Positions 15,871-24,566 of a stretch of 38,582 bases of DNA are shown piece by piece. Both the position numbers and the translations under genes were made by a program. Each line of letters opens with the position of its first letter. The stretch's first letter is position 1. The DNA comes from Pseudoalteromonas sp. S2755 (GTDB taxonomy: Bacteria > Pseudomonadota > Gammaproteobacteria > Enterobacterales > Alteromonadaceae): assembly GCF_005886535.1 (NCBI RefSeq), contig NZ_PNDS01000163.1, forward strand, positions 1 through 38,582, read 5' to 3'. The notes under the pieces are model-generated. The model was not told the DNA's origin and searched no databases. It worked only from the letters and a program-made list of their open reading frames with translations.

Positions 15871-16278
15871 AGGTAATATCCTCACCTTTTTCTCGTTCAG
15901 CATTAGCGTTTCTAATACTGCGTAGTTCAAACTTAAGCGAACGTCATTCAAAACGAAGATAGTGACTTACGATATAATGACAATTCGTACTAACAATTTA
16001 AATTAAAGATTTTATTGAGAAAAGTTAAACACGAGCGACATCGTATATTATACAGATGCGCTACTTACCGATAAGATTTGGCCAAACCCATACCTTCAAT
16101 AAATCACATCTCAGCGAGTCATGCAACGATCAGAAATGTAATTCTTGTACAGCTGAGCACAAAAAGCATAATTATTTTACTTTTATATAGATACCTAGAT
16201 ATTCAAGACGTAAATTATTGGTTGATGATCTTGTTTTTCTATATTCCTCTGTAAAAAAACATTCATAATATAGTAATA
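15871..16278 (-). promoter_or_regulatory. rmf upstream region
   Basis: About 400 AT-rich bases separate rmf from the serS terminator. A perfect TATAAT on the minus strand at 16047-16052 could be a -10 for rmf (leader about 170 nt), though its -35 is poor. CTCAGC and GCTGAG about 36 bases apart near 16111-16157 make only a weak dyad. No further gene or RNA is recognisable. Confidence 0.3.
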
Positions 16279-16308
16279 AAAAGAGGCTGGACGAATCCAA
16301 CCTCTTTT
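16279..16308 (-). terminator. Rho-independent terminator of serS operon with UUCG loop
   Basis: Read on the minus strand, AAAAGAGGUUGGA pairs with UCCAGCCUCUUUU over 13 positions with one G-U wobble, closing a UUCG tetraloop and followed by a U-rich tail. The wobble is possible only in minus-strand RNA, which supports that direction. Confidence 0.88.
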
Positions 16309-16358
16309 CAATAACTTGAGTTTTTAAATCGAGCAAAGCTCAATTAAGCAGTACTATC

Positions 16359-17654
16359 TTAGCTTGCTTTAATAACCTCTACACCACCCATATATGGTTT
16401 TAGTGCATCAGGCACAATAATTGATCCATCTGCCTGCTGGTAGTTTTCTAAAATCGCAACTAGAGTACGACCTACCGCTAAACCAGAACCATTAAGAGTA
16501 TGAAGTAGTTCTGGCTTCTTCTCACCACTACGGCGGAAACGCGCTTGCATACGGCGCGCTTGGAAGTCCCACATGTTTGAACAAGAAGAAATTTCTCTGT
16601 AGGTATTTTGCGCTGGTAACCAAACTTCCAAATCGTACGTTTTCGTCGCACCGAAACCCATGTCTCCAGTACAAAGCACCACTTTTCTGTAAGGTAAGCC
16701 AAGTGCTTGTAAAATTTGTTCAGCGTGACCTGTTAACTCTTCAAGCGCTGCCATAGAATCTTCAGGTTTTACAAGCTGGACAAGTTCAACTTTATCAAAC
16801 TGGTGTTGACGGATAAGTCCGCGCGTATCACGACCGTAGCTACCTGCTTCGCTTCTAAAACAAGGCGTGTGCGCCGTCATCTTAATCGGCAGCTCTTTTT
16901 CGTCATAAATAACGTCACGAGCGCAGTTCGTTAACGGTACTTCTGCTGTTGGAATTAGACTAAAGCCATCTTGGTCTTCAGATAATGCTTCTGTATGGAA
17001 TAAATCTTCTGCAAACTTAGGAAGTTGACCCGTGCCAAACAAGCTCGCTTTATTTACAAGATATGGTACATACATTTCTGTATAACCATTTTGCTCAGTG
17101 TGGGTATTCAGCATCAGTTGGACAAGTGCTCTATGCATACGTGCTACGCCACCGCGCATCACTGTAAAGCGAGAACCACTTAGCTTAACACCAGCTTCGA
17201 AATCGAGGCCCTTATCAAGCGCTTCACCAAGGTCAACATGATCTTTAACTTCAAAATCAAACTGCTTTGGTTCACCCCAAGTGCTTATTTCAACATTTTC
17301 GGATTCATCAGCACCTGCTGGTACCTCTTCAGCAGGAAGGTTTGGCAACGACATTGCGTAGTCATTAAGTTCAGCAAGAATTTTATCCTGCTCTTCTTTT
17401 GCCTCACTTAATTGGTCGCCCAAGTTTGCAACAGCATCTAGTAAAGGTTGAACGTCTTCCCCTTTCGCTTTAGCTTGACCAATCGCTTTGGAGGAACTGT
17501 TACGCTCACTCTGTAATTCCTGAGTTTTGGTTTGTAGCGCTTTGCGCTTTTCTTCTAATTCGGTGATCTTAGCAACATCGAGTTCAAAACCACGCTTTTT
17601 CAAACGCGCAGCGGCTTCCTCGATGTCTTGACGAAAGTATTTAGAATCTAACAT
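16359..17654 (-). CDS. serS: Seryl-tRNA synthetase
   Basis: A 431-residue class II aminoacyl-tRNA synthetase that charges tRNA-Ser, and tRNA-Sec where present. The N-terminal antiparallel coiled-coil arm that grips the long variable arm of tRNA-Ser spans about 28-100. The serine-binding TAEVPLTN is at 236-243, motif 2 with CFRSEAGSYGRDTRGLIRQH at 265-284, and motif 3 GLAVGRTLVAILEN at 391-404. The frame is open 13 codons further, but ATG 17654 matches the family start MLDSKYF and has AAAGG upstream. It follows crcB by seven bases and ends the minus-strand run before the UUCG terminator. Confidence 0.98.
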   Translation of the reverse strand: MLDSKYFRQDIEEAAARLKKRGFELDVAKITELEEKRKALQTKTQELQSERNSSSKAIGQAKAKGEDVQPLLDAVANLGDQLSEAKEEQDKILAELNDYAMSLPNLPAEEVPAGADESENVEISTWGEPKQFDFEVKDHVDLGEALDKGLDFEAGVKLSGSRFTVMRGGVARMHRALVQLMLNTHTEQNGYTEMYVPYLVNKASLFGTGQLPKFAEDLFHTEALSEDQDGFSLIPTAEVPLTNCARDVIYDEKELPIKMTAHTPCFRSEAGSYGRDTRGLIRQHQFDKVELVQLVKPEDSMAALEELTGHAEQILQALGLPYRKVVLCTGDMGFGATKTYDLEVWLPAQNTYREISSCSNMWDFQARRMQARFRRSGEKKPELLHTLNGSGLAVGRTLVAILENYQQADGSIIVPDALKPYMGGVEVIKAS

Positions 17655-17661
17655 TGTTTTT

Positions 17662-18042
17662 TTAACCTTTTTGCATGATGAGGCAGAGACCAACCCAGGC
17701 CATAAAGATACACGCCACCACGTTTAATGTGACGTTAAACGCCATTTTCATATATTGCCCTTGTTGAAGTAACAACAAGGAATCCATTGAGAATGTAGAA
17801 AAAGTAGTCAGCGCACCTAAAAAGCCAATACCTATCAACGTTTTAGATGGAGAAGCTGAAATAACTTCTTTTTCAATTAAACCGTAAAGCACACCCATCA
17901 ATAATGAACCAAGAATATTAACGATCAACGTCCCAAAAGGGAATCCCTTACCTAAGAGTTTTATCGACATATCGCTGATAAAAAAGCGTAACATTGCACC
18001 AAACGCTCCACCTAGCGCGATTGTGAGATAATTTATCAGCAT
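17662..18042 (-). CDS. crcB: Fluoride ion channel CrcB/Fluc
   Basis: A 126-residue inner-membrane protein with four hydrophobic helices. Fluc channels are dual-topology dimers that export fluoride. The family marks GGAFGAMLRF (11-20), GTLIVNILGS (37-46) with N42, and GALTTFSTFS (76-85), the phenylalanine-containing fluoride-pore stretch, are all present. Only one copy is seen, as expected for a homodimeric Fluc. It is squeezed between rarA (2-base gap) and serS (7-base gap), so it is co-transcribed with housekeeping genes; no fluoride riboswitch is evident next to it. Confidence 0.96.
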   Translation of the reverse strand: MLINYLTIALGGAFGAMLRFFISDMSIKLLGKGFPFGTLIVNILGSLLMGVLYGLIEKEVISASPSKTLIGIGFLGALTTFSTFSMDSLLLLQQGQYMKMAFNVTLNVVACIFMAWVGLCLIMQKG

Positions 18043-18044
18043 CG

Positions 18045-19385
18045 CTACTTGTACCTCTTGGTGCTACTTTGTGCATTTTGTGTCTGTAGATAGTTGAGCT
18101 TGTCAGCTATTTGTTTCTCAAGTCCCCTATCTGTCGGATGATAATATTGTCGCTCTTGAATGGCTTCCGGGAAGTAATTTTCTCCAGCAGCAAAAGCACC
18201 GGGTTCATTATGTGCATAACGGTATTCTTCGCCGAAACCCAGCTCTTTCATTAGTTTTGTCGGTGCATTTCTGAGATGTTCAGGTACGGGGTAATTCGGA
18301 TCACTTGCAGCATCGCGTTTAGCTTGATTGAACGCCATGTAGACCGCATTACTTTTTGGCGCACTCGCAAGATAAAGCGTTGCCTGTGCTATCGCACGTT
18401 CTCCTTCACTTGGCCCAACACGATGAAATATATCCCAAGCATTTAAAGCAACTTGCATCGCTCTTGGATCTGCATTGCCGATATCTTCAGTGGCGATAGC
18501 CAGCAATCGCCTTGCAACATAGAGCGGATCGCCTCCACCTGCTAATATCTTGCAATACCAATAGAGCGCTGCATCTGGTGCGCTGCCGCGAACTGACTTA
18601 TGAAACGCTGAGATTAGGTCATAGTATAAGTCGCCCTTATTGTCATAACTTGATAATTGGCTGGGCAACACTTGTTTTAGTACAAGTTCATTCACCAAAT
18701 GAGTGTTTGAATTTGGCTCAAAACTTAAGTCAACCGCCTGCTCCAGTAGATTAAGCGCCTTTCTCGCATCTCCCGAAGCTGCTTTGGCGATGAGTTCAAG
18801 TGCGCTGTCATCAATGGTGATAGCTAATTTCGACAGCTGTTCATCGCGTGACAACGCATCTTTGAGTACTTGACCTAATTCATCCTCTACAAGCGATTGT
18901 AAAGTATAGACACGCGCGCGAGACAAGATCGCGTTATTCAGTGCAAAAGAAGGGTTTTCAGTGGTCGCGCCAATAAAAATAAAGGTGCCGTCTTCAATGT
19001 GAGGTAAAAATCCGTCTTGCTGGGATTTGTTAAAGCGATGTACTTCATCAACAAATAACAGCGTACGTCTGCCAAACTGAGCTAATCGATTTTTAGCATC
19101 GACGACTGCTTCACGAACCTCTTTAATTCCCGCGCTAACAGCGGAAAGTTTGATAAGCTCTGCATCTGCATAGTTGGCAATGATCTCAGCAAGGGTGGTT
19201 TTACCCACTCCGGGTGGCCCCCAAAGGATTAGGCTATGACAGCGTCCAGATTCAATTGCACGATAAAGTACAGAACCCTTGGACAAAATATGGCTCTGCC
19301 CAACATAATGCTCTAACGAGGTTGGCCGCATTCTTGCGGCCAACGGTCGTACATCTGGTGTGAAATCAAACCCTAAACTAGTCAC
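18045..19385 (-). CDS. rarA: Replication-associated recombination protein RarA (MgsA)
   Basis: A 446-residue AAA+ ATPase related to clamp loaders and to eukaryotic WRNIP1, acting at stalled replication forks and single-strand/double-strand junctions. The N-terminal LAARMRP block, Walker A GPPGVGKTT (56-64), Walker B LLFVDEVH (109-116) with HRFNKSQQDGFLPHIEDG, and the C-terminal tetramerisation part with VHLRNAPTKLMKE-type sequence are typical. The start is GTG; GAGG lies only two bases before it, too close for ideal initiation, and the gene overlaps the lolA stop by 8 bp, so initiation is probably coupled to lolA translation. Confidence 0.96.
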   Translation of the reverse strand: MTSLGFDFTPDVRPLAARMRPTSLEHYVGQSHILSKGSVLYRAIESGRCHSLILWGPPGVGKTTLAEIIANYADAELIKLSAVSAGIKEVREAVVDAKNRLAQFGRRTLLFVDEVHRFNKSQQDGFLPHIEDGTFIFIGATTENPSFALNNAILSRARVYTLQSLVEDELGQVLKDALSRDEQLSKLAITIDDSALELIAKAASGDARKALNLLEQAVDLSFEPNSNTHLVNELVLKQVLPSQLSSYDNKGDLYYDLISAFHKSVRGSAPDAALYWYCKILAGGGDPLYVARRLLAIATEDIGNADPRAMQVALNAWDIFHRVGPSEGERAIAQATLYLASAPKSNAVYMAFNQAKRDAASDPNYPVPEHLRNAPTKLMKELGFGEEYRYAHNEPGAFAAGENYFPEAIQERQYYHPTDRGLEKQIADKLNYLQTQNAQSSTKRYK

Positions 19386-20016
19386 TGCCTCTTTGGTCGT
19401 CTACGACCACTCCTTGTGGAATTGTAAACTCAAACAAACTCTCTTTTACTGGCGCATTGACTTTGCTTTCCTTAAAGCTAAAAGTAGATACTTGACCTGA
19501 AATATCGTTCACTTTCAATAATGCTAAGCCGTCGTTTTTATCATCAAAACGCAGTGTTAATTGCTCTACCTGCGAGTCTACTTTGTTTTTTGGCGTGATC
19601 AGATATTCTTGACCATTAAGTGCTACATTGTACTTCAACCATTGGCTGTCCTCTTGCGTCGTAAGTAGCACAAATGGCGTAGTATCAATAAGTTTAGTCG
19701 TATCTAAGATGGTCACTTGCTCGGCAAACGTATCGTAGTAATAGGTTGTTGCTCCGCTTGATACAAATAGAGTGTCATCCGGCATCTCTTGTTGCCAGCG
19801 GATTTTTAGTGGCTGCGCTAAGGTTATCGCCCCTTCGCCGGTTTGCAACTCATTACCTTCTTGATCTTTAACGATTTGCTCAAACTTACCTTGAAAACTG
19901 GTTAATTCAGCCAGTCTTCCTTTTAGACTTTGCATCGCTGCCTCATCAGCCCACACAGGCTGAATAAAGAGGTTTGATAATACCGTTAGCAACGCAATTT
20001 GCTTAAATTTTTTCAT
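19378..20016 (-). CDS. lolA: Outer-membrane lipoprotein carrier LolA
   Basis: A 212-residue periplasmic chaperone that takes lipoproteins from LolCDE and hands them to LolB at the outer membrane. A signal peptide covers residues 1-23 with cleavage after VWA. The mature part has family features such as FQGKFEQ and LKIRWQQEMPDDTLF, the latter matching the conserved tryptophan-containing strand. Length is usual. Its ATG shares one base with the ftsK stop (TAATG), and its end overlaps rarA, the common ftsK-lolA-rarA order of gammaproteobacteria. Confidence 0.96.
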   Translation of the reverse strand: MKKFKQIALLTVLSNLFIQPVWADEAAMQSLKGRLAELTSFQGKFEQIVKDQEGNELQTGEGAITLAQPLKIRWQQEMPDDTLFVSSGATTYYYDTFAEQVTILDTTKLIDTTPFVLLTTQEDSQWLKYNVALNGQEYLITPKNKVDSQVEQLTLRFDDKNDGLALLKVNDISGQVSTFSFKESKVNAPVKESLFEFTIPQGVVVDDQRGSD

Positions 20017-22625
20017 TAATTGGCTCCACCTTTTACCAATACATCTCGTGCACCATTATGACCAGGAGCACTTACCACTCCCGACATTTCCATTTGCTCA
20101 ACTAATCGAGCGGCACGGTTATAACCAACTCTTAACTTACGTTGTACACTCGAAACAGACACTTTGCCTGTTTCAATAACAAACCCAACCGCTTCATCGT
20201 AAAGTGGATCAGACTCTTCATCCCCACCTTCCGGTGCTTCGCCTGGTAGTAAAATATCTTCAGTTGCTTCACCGCATAGAATTTCTTCTACGTAGTTTGG
20301 TTTGCCTCTTGCTTTCCAGTCACTCACTACCGCATGTACTTCATGATCGTCAACAAATGCGCCATGTACACGAACCGGAACACTCGTTCCTGGCGGCAAA
20401 TAGAGCATGTCCCCCATACCCAATAGATTCTCTGCACCTTGCTGGTCTAAGATTGTACGTGAATCAATCTTACTTGATACTTGGAACGCCATTCGCGTTG
20501 GTATATTCGCTTTGATCAAACCGGTAATAACATCTACTGATGGACGCTGTGTTGCCAGCACTAAATGTATGCCTGCCGCACGCGCCTTTTGTGCAATACG
20601 TGCAATTAACTCTTCTACTTTTTTACCAACAATCATCATCATGTCGGCAAATTCGTCTATAACGACCACGATACTCGGTAATTTATCTAGCTCTTGTGGT
20701 TCATCGGCCATACCGTCTGTATCTTTAAAGAGTGGATCTAAAATTGGATGACCCGCTTCTTTAGCGTCTTTAATCTTTTGATTGTAACCTTTGAGGTTAC
20801 GAACACCGAGTGCCGACATCAGCTTATAACGGCGTTCCATTTCCCCCACACACCAGCGTAGCGCGTTTGCTGCCTCTTTCATATCGGTTACCACTTCACA
20901 TAATAAATGTGGGATACCTTCGTAAACTGAAAGCTCAAGCATTTTCGGATCTATCATGATCATTCGCACATCTTCTGGCGGCGACTTATATAACAAGCTT
21001 AAGATCATGACATTAACGCCCACTGACTTACCAGAACCAGTGGTACCGGCCACCAGCAGATGCGGCATTTTGCCTAAATCAGCAACGACCGGTTGGCCTG
21101 CGATATCTTTACCAAGCACCATAGTCAAAGGAGATGGATTTTGTTCAAACTTAGGAGCATCTATCACTTCAGACAAACGCACGATTTCACGGTGTTTGTT
21201 AGGTAGCTCTAAACCCACATACGTCTTGCCTGGGATAACCTCAACTACACGCACACTGACTGCAGATAATGAACGCGCTAAGTCTTTTGCTAGGCCGGTG
21301 ATCTTAGCAACTTTAATGCCCGGCGCGAGATCTAACTCAAAACGCGTAACGACAGGGCCTGGATACACACCAACTACCTGCGCCTGGACATTGAAGTCTA
21401 ATAGTTTAGTTTCAACCAACCGCGAAACCTGATCTAACTCTTCTTGCGAAATTGGGTTTTTAGCCTTGTCAGGTCTATCCAACAAATCTAATGAAGGCAA
21501 TGGATCCGCAGGTGGCTGAGCTTCTAGAAGCGCTTCAAATTGCTCTTTTGCGCTTGGTGGAGGCTGATAACCGTTGGCCGCCTTTTCAGGTACTTTAGGC
21601 TTAAGAGGCCTTGCCGGAGAAACCACTTTGGTTTCGTGCACTGGTGCTTCATCCAAGGCATTTAATGCCGCGACAGTATCCAGTGGCTCATCCTCTATCG
21701 CTGAAAAGTTGATTTCTTGCTCTAGAATATCATCTAGCTCATCAAATACCGACGGCTCTTTCTTCTCTTGTAGATCAGAGTGCGGTGCAGACGTGGATTG
21801 AGGTGCAGGTTCAGTGTTCGTTTTGCGGAACAATTTATCTTTTAATTTGCCAAGTCCACTGGGTTCTTCTCCAGCATCGAAATCTATATTAATTTCCGTA
21901 TCGGTTTGTTGCTGGAGAGTCTGCTCAAGATCATCTTTTCGCTCGCTAGCTATTATTGGTGTCTCACTCTCTACTCTATCCGTTTTGGTGCTAGCGGCCT
22001 CAGATTTCTGTGAAACTGACTGCGTTTGCTCTATATTGCGCTCTGCTGTCAGCCTATCGCGTAACCATCTAAAACCGGCGAGTACCTTTTCACCTAAATA
22101 ATCAACGAATTCAACCCAAGACACACCGGTAAGTAATGTCATTCCGGCAAAGAAAAAGCACAGTAATAGTATAGAAGTACCGGTAAAGTTAAAGGCAGGC
22201 ATCATTGCACCAGCAACCACATCCCCTACTACCCCACCAGATGAGAAATTATAGATATCATCGAAATTGATGCTGCTAATTGCACTTGCAGAGGTAATAA
22301 ACAGTGTCGCGCCAATTAGGCGTAAACCTAGCGTGGTGTAATCGAGTTGCAGTAGCTTATGCGGCTTTTTAAATAGTAGATAACCAAGAAACTGCAGCGC
22401 AGCTGGGATCAAAAATGCCAACCAGCCGAAACTTAGTAGCATAATGTCTGCCAGCCAAGCTCCGGCAGCACCCGTTATATTGTTTACTTTTACGTACTCA
22501 CCGGATTGAGTCCAAGCAGGATCGGCTGGGTCGAAACTTATCAACGCACACAACATAAATATTGCTGCAGCCGTGCTTACAATCAAACCTGTCTCTAAGA
22601 GGCGTTGCACACCATTTAAGCGCAT
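20016..22625 (-). CDS. ftsK: DNA translocase FtsK
   Basis: An 869-residue septal DNA pump that couples cell division to chromosome dimer resolution by XerCD at dif. Four to five membrane helices lie in the first ~170 residues. A polar linker follows (about 175-385), much shorter than in E. coli FtsK (1329 aa). Then comes the motor with Walker A GTTGSGKS (527-534) and the C-terminal winged-helix gamma domain (about the last 65 residues), which reads KOPS sequences. The longest frame begins at a TTG at 22673, but ATG 22625 is preferred because AAAAGG lies about 10 bases upstream. It is followed directly by lolA. Confidence 0.96.
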   Translation of the reverse strand: MRLNGVQRLLETGLIVSTAAAIFMLCALISFDPADPAWTQSGEYVKVNNITGAAGAWLADIMLLSFGWLAFLIPAALQFLGYLLFKKPHKLLQLDYTTLGLRLIGATLFITSASAISSINFDDIYNFSSGGVVGDVVAGAMMPAFNFTGTSILLLCFFFAGMTLLTGVSWVEFVDYLGEKVLAGFRWLRDRLTAERNIEQTQSVSQKSEAASTKTDRVESETPIIASERKDDLEQTLQQQTDTEINIDFDAGEEPSGLGKLKDKLFRKTNTEPAPQSTSAPHSDLQEKKEPSVFDELDDILEQEINFSAIEDEPLDTVAALNALDEAPVHETKVVSPARPLKPKVPEKAANGYQPPPSAKEQFEALLEAQPPADPLPSLDLLDRPDKAKNPISQEELDQVSRLVETKLLDFNVQAQVVGVYPGPVVTRFELDLAPGIKVAKITGLAKDLARSLSAVSVRVVEVIPGKTYVGLELPNKHREIVRLSEVIDAPKFEQNPSPLTMVLGKDIAGQPVVADLGKMPHLLVAGTTGSGKSVGVNVMILSLLYKSPPEDVRMIMIDPKMLELSVYEGIPHLLCEVVTDMKEAANALRWCVGEMERRYKLMSALGVRNLKGYNQKIKDAKEAGHPILDPLFKDTDGMADEPQELDKLPSIVVVIDEFADMMMIVGKKVEELIARIAQKARAAGIHLVLATQRPSVDVITGLIKANIPTRMAFQVSSKIDSRTILDQQGAENLLGMGDMLYLPPGTSVPVRVHGAFVDDHEVHAVVSDWKARGKPNYVEEILCGEATEDILLPGEAPEGGDEESDPLYDEAVGFVIETGKVSVSSVQRKLRVGYNRAARLVEQMEMSGVVSAPGHNGARDVLVKGGAN

Positions 22626-22680
22626 TGTAATTAAACCTTTTTTCTGTTTCTTTTCCGGGCAATTAAAGCCCAAAACGTCA

Positions 22681-22697
22681 GCAAATTAGTGATTTGC
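22681..22697 (-). terminator. Weak hairpin between lrp and ftsK
   Basis: GCAAAT and ATTTGC pair over 6 bp with a 5-nt loop, read on the minus strand after the lrp stop, with GTTTTGG a few bases on. It is AT-rich and short, so it may only attenuate read-through into ftsK. Confidence 0.3.
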
Positions 22698-22739
22698 GTT
22701 AGTATTGCTGTATATACTTACACCTTACCAAGAAATACC

Positions 22740-23219
22740 TCAAGGTGCACAAGGTTTTATTACTTCTCCCTCTTCTCCTTTTACTTCTTCCATGACCACA
22801 AAAGTTCGACTTTCACTGATGTTTGGCAGTTTAAGTAAAATTTCTCCTAACACGCCGCGATATTCGGACATATCGGTCACTCGTGTTTTCAATAAATAGT
22901 CGAAACTACCGGACACAAGATGACATTCAATAATTTCGTCATGCTGCTTTACTGCTTGATTAAATCTATCGAATACATCAGGCGAATTTTTATTCACTGT
23001 AACTTCAACAAACACCAAAAGCCCCTGTCCAAGCTTAGCAGGATCGACTACGGCTTTATAACCGCGAATAAATCCTTCTCGCTCCAGCTTTTTAACGCGC
23101 TCTAAGCAAGGCGTCGCGCTTAATCCGATGCGTTTCGCTAATTCAACATTAGAAATTCTGCCATCTTTCTGAAGTTCTACTAAAATCTTTCTGTCGATCC
23201 TGTCTAGTTGTTGATACAT
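22740..23219 (-). CDS. lrp: Leucine-responsive regulatory protein Lrp
   Basis: A 159-residue Lrp/AsnC-family regulator closely resembling E. coli Lrp. The N-terminal helix-turn-helix is at about 18-50 (DGRISNVELAKRIGLS, TPCLERVKKLE) and the ligand-binding RAM domain occupies about 65-145, with ECHLVSGSFDYLLKTRV and FVVMEEVK. Such proteins form octamers that wrap DNA and sense leucine or alanine. The gene is divergent from ald across 139 bp and precedes ftsK in the opposite direction from ald. A dyad flanking its -10 is compatible with autoregulation. Confidence 0.95.
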   Translation of the reverse strand: MYQQLDRIDRKILVELQKDGRISNVELAKRIGLSATPCLERVKKLEREGFIRGYKAVVDPAKLGQGLLVFVEVTVNKNSPDVFDRFNQAVKQHDEIIECHLVSGSFDYLLKTRVTDMSEYRGVLGEILLKLPNISESRTFVVMEEVKGEEGEVIKPCAP

Positions 23220-23272
23220 AGTGTAGTTTTTTATCCTGAACGATTCGTTAATTTAGAGTATATCACTACACT
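23220..23272. repeat. Inverted repeat flanking the lrp -10
   Basis: AGTGTAGT (23220-23227) and ACTACACT (23265-23272) are perfect 8-bp inverted arms with centres 45 bp apart. A good -10 for lrp, TATACT on the minus strand (23257-23262), lies between them. Paired sites on one face of the helix would suit an Lrp-type wrapping regulator; this is inference. Confidence 0.35.
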
Positions 23273-23288
23273 TAGATATTAAAACAGT

Positions 23289-23317
23289 GAGACACACTGG
23301 CTATAGGTAAATATAAT
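23289..23317 (+). promoter_or_regulatory. Candidate ald promoter
   Basis: GAGACA (23289-23294, 4 of 6), 17-bp spacer, then a perfect TATAAT (23312-23317). Transcription would start near 23324, giving a leader of about 35 nt to the ald ATG. Confidence 0.6.
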
Positions 23318-23358
23318 AGTCAAAAATTTTACCCCGTTCTTATTTTGAGGCGAATATT

Positions 23359-24480
23359 ATGATTATTGGTGTACCTAAAGAGATAAAAAACCACGAATAC
23401 CGTGTTGGTATGGTTCCTGCGAGCGTTCGTGAACTAATTAATCACGGTCACGAAGTCGTTGTTGAGACAAATGCAGGTATTGGCATTGGTTTTACAGACG
23501 AAGATTATGTTCAAGTTGGCGCTAAAGTTTTAGACACAGCTGCAGACGTTTTTGCTACTGCTGATATGATTGTTAAAGTAAAAGAGCCTCAAGCTGTTGA
23601 GCGCGCAATGCTACGTGAAGATCAAATCCTATTTACTTACCTTCACCTAGCACCAGATCTTCCACAAACAGAAGATCTAATCAAGAGCGGTGCTATCTGT
23701 ATCGCGTACGAAACGGTAACTGATGCGCGTGGTGGTCTTCCACTGCTAGCGCCAATGTCAGAAGTTGCTGGTCGTATGTCAATTCAAGCAGGTGCTCAAG
23801 CACTTGAAAAATCACGTGAAGGCCGTGGTATGCTGCTAGGTGGTGTGCCGGGCGTTGAACCAGCTAAAGTTGTTGTGATCGGCGGTGGTATGGTTGGCCG
23901 TAACGCAGCGCAAATGGCTGTAGGTCTTGGCGCAGACGTTACTATTCTTGACCGTAACATTGATGTGCTACGTTCTTTAAATGCACAGTTCGGTAGCCAA
24001 GCTAAAGTTATCTACTCAACGGCTGATGCACTTGAAAAACACGTACTAGAAGCAGATCTTGTGATCGGCGGCGTACTAATTCCTGGAGCAGCAGCTCCTA
24101 AGCTTGTAACTGCAGAACACATCAAAGCGATGAAGCCTGGTGCTGCTATCGTTGACGTTGCAATCGACCAAGGTGGTTGTATTGCTACTTCTAAAGCGAC
24201 TACACACGCAGATCCAACATACATTGTTGACGACGTAGTTCACTACTGTGTAGCGAACATGCCAGGTGCTGTACCTCGTACTTCAACGTTTGCACTTAAC
24301 AATGCAACGCTTCCGTACATCATCAAGCTTGCAAACCTAGGCTACAAACAAGCACTATTAAATGACAAACACTTTATGGACGGCCTAAACGTTCTGAAAG
24401 GTCAAGTAACGTGTAAAGAAGTGGCAGAAGGCTTCAACATGGAATATGTTGACCCACGCGCTGCACTAGAAAATGCTTAA
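23359..24480 (+). CDS. ald: Alanine dehydrogenase
   Basis: A 373-residue NAD-dependent enzyme interconverting L-alanine with pyruvate and ammonia. Pyruvate-binding and catalytic residues R15, K75, H96 and D270 are at the family positions; the Rossmann loop GGGMVG is at 175-180 with D198 set to bind the NAD ribose. GAGG eight bases before the ATG supports the start. It is divergent from lrp, a pairing also seen where Lrp/AldR-type regulators control ald in response to alanine, and it is followed by a strong terminator. Codon choice looks strongly biased toward a highly expressed pattern (for example GGT and CGT). Confidence 0.97.
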   Translation: MIIGVPKEIKNHEYRVGMVPASVRELINHGHEVVVETNAGIGIGFTDEDYVQVGAKVLDTAADVFATADMIVKVKEPQAVERAMLREDQILFTYLHLAPDLPQTEDLIKSGAICIAYETVTDARGGLPLLAPMSEVAGRMSIQAGAQALEKSREGRGMLLGGVPGVEPAKVVVIGGGMVGRNAAQMAVGLGADVTILDRNIDVLRSLNAQFGSQAKVIYSTADALEKHVLEADLVIGGVLIPGAAAPKLVTAEHIKAMKPGAAIVDVAIDQGGCIATSKATTHADPTYIVDDVVHYCVANMPGAVPRTSTFALNNATLPYIIKLANLGYKQALLNDKHFMDGLNVLKGQVTCKEVAEGFNMEYVDPRAALENA

Positions 24481-24498
24481 TTTTGAATTTTAAGTAGT

Positions 24499-24526
24499 AA
24501 AAAGGGCTTCACTTGAAGCCCTTTTT
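24499..24526 (+). terminator. Rho-independent terminator of ald
   Basis: AAAAAGGGCTTC and GAAGCCCTTTTT form a 12-bp stem with an ACTT loop, ending in a T-run, 18 bases after the ald stop. The A-tract on the left arm makes it usable from the other strand too. Confidence 0.92.
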
Positions 24527-24566
24527 GTTTGCTGTTATACCAATTCATTTAAAAGACTAAATGGTA

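Noticed and set aside
15871..15951. 27-codon upstream extension of rmf
   Set aside because: The family start MKRQKRD and a good ribosome site are at 15870; the extension has no matching sequence in RMF proteins.
15972..15977. Plus-strand TATAAT in the rmf upstream region
   Set aside because: No plausible -35 at normal spacing and no plus-strand gene downstream.
20956..21432. 158-codon open frame on the plus strand
   Set aside because: It is antisense to the conserved FtsK motor and low in recognisable protein features; read as a shadow.
22626..22673. 16-codon N-terminal extension of FtsK from a TTG
   Set aside because: Poor start codon with no ribosome site; ATG 22625 has AAAAGG upstream.
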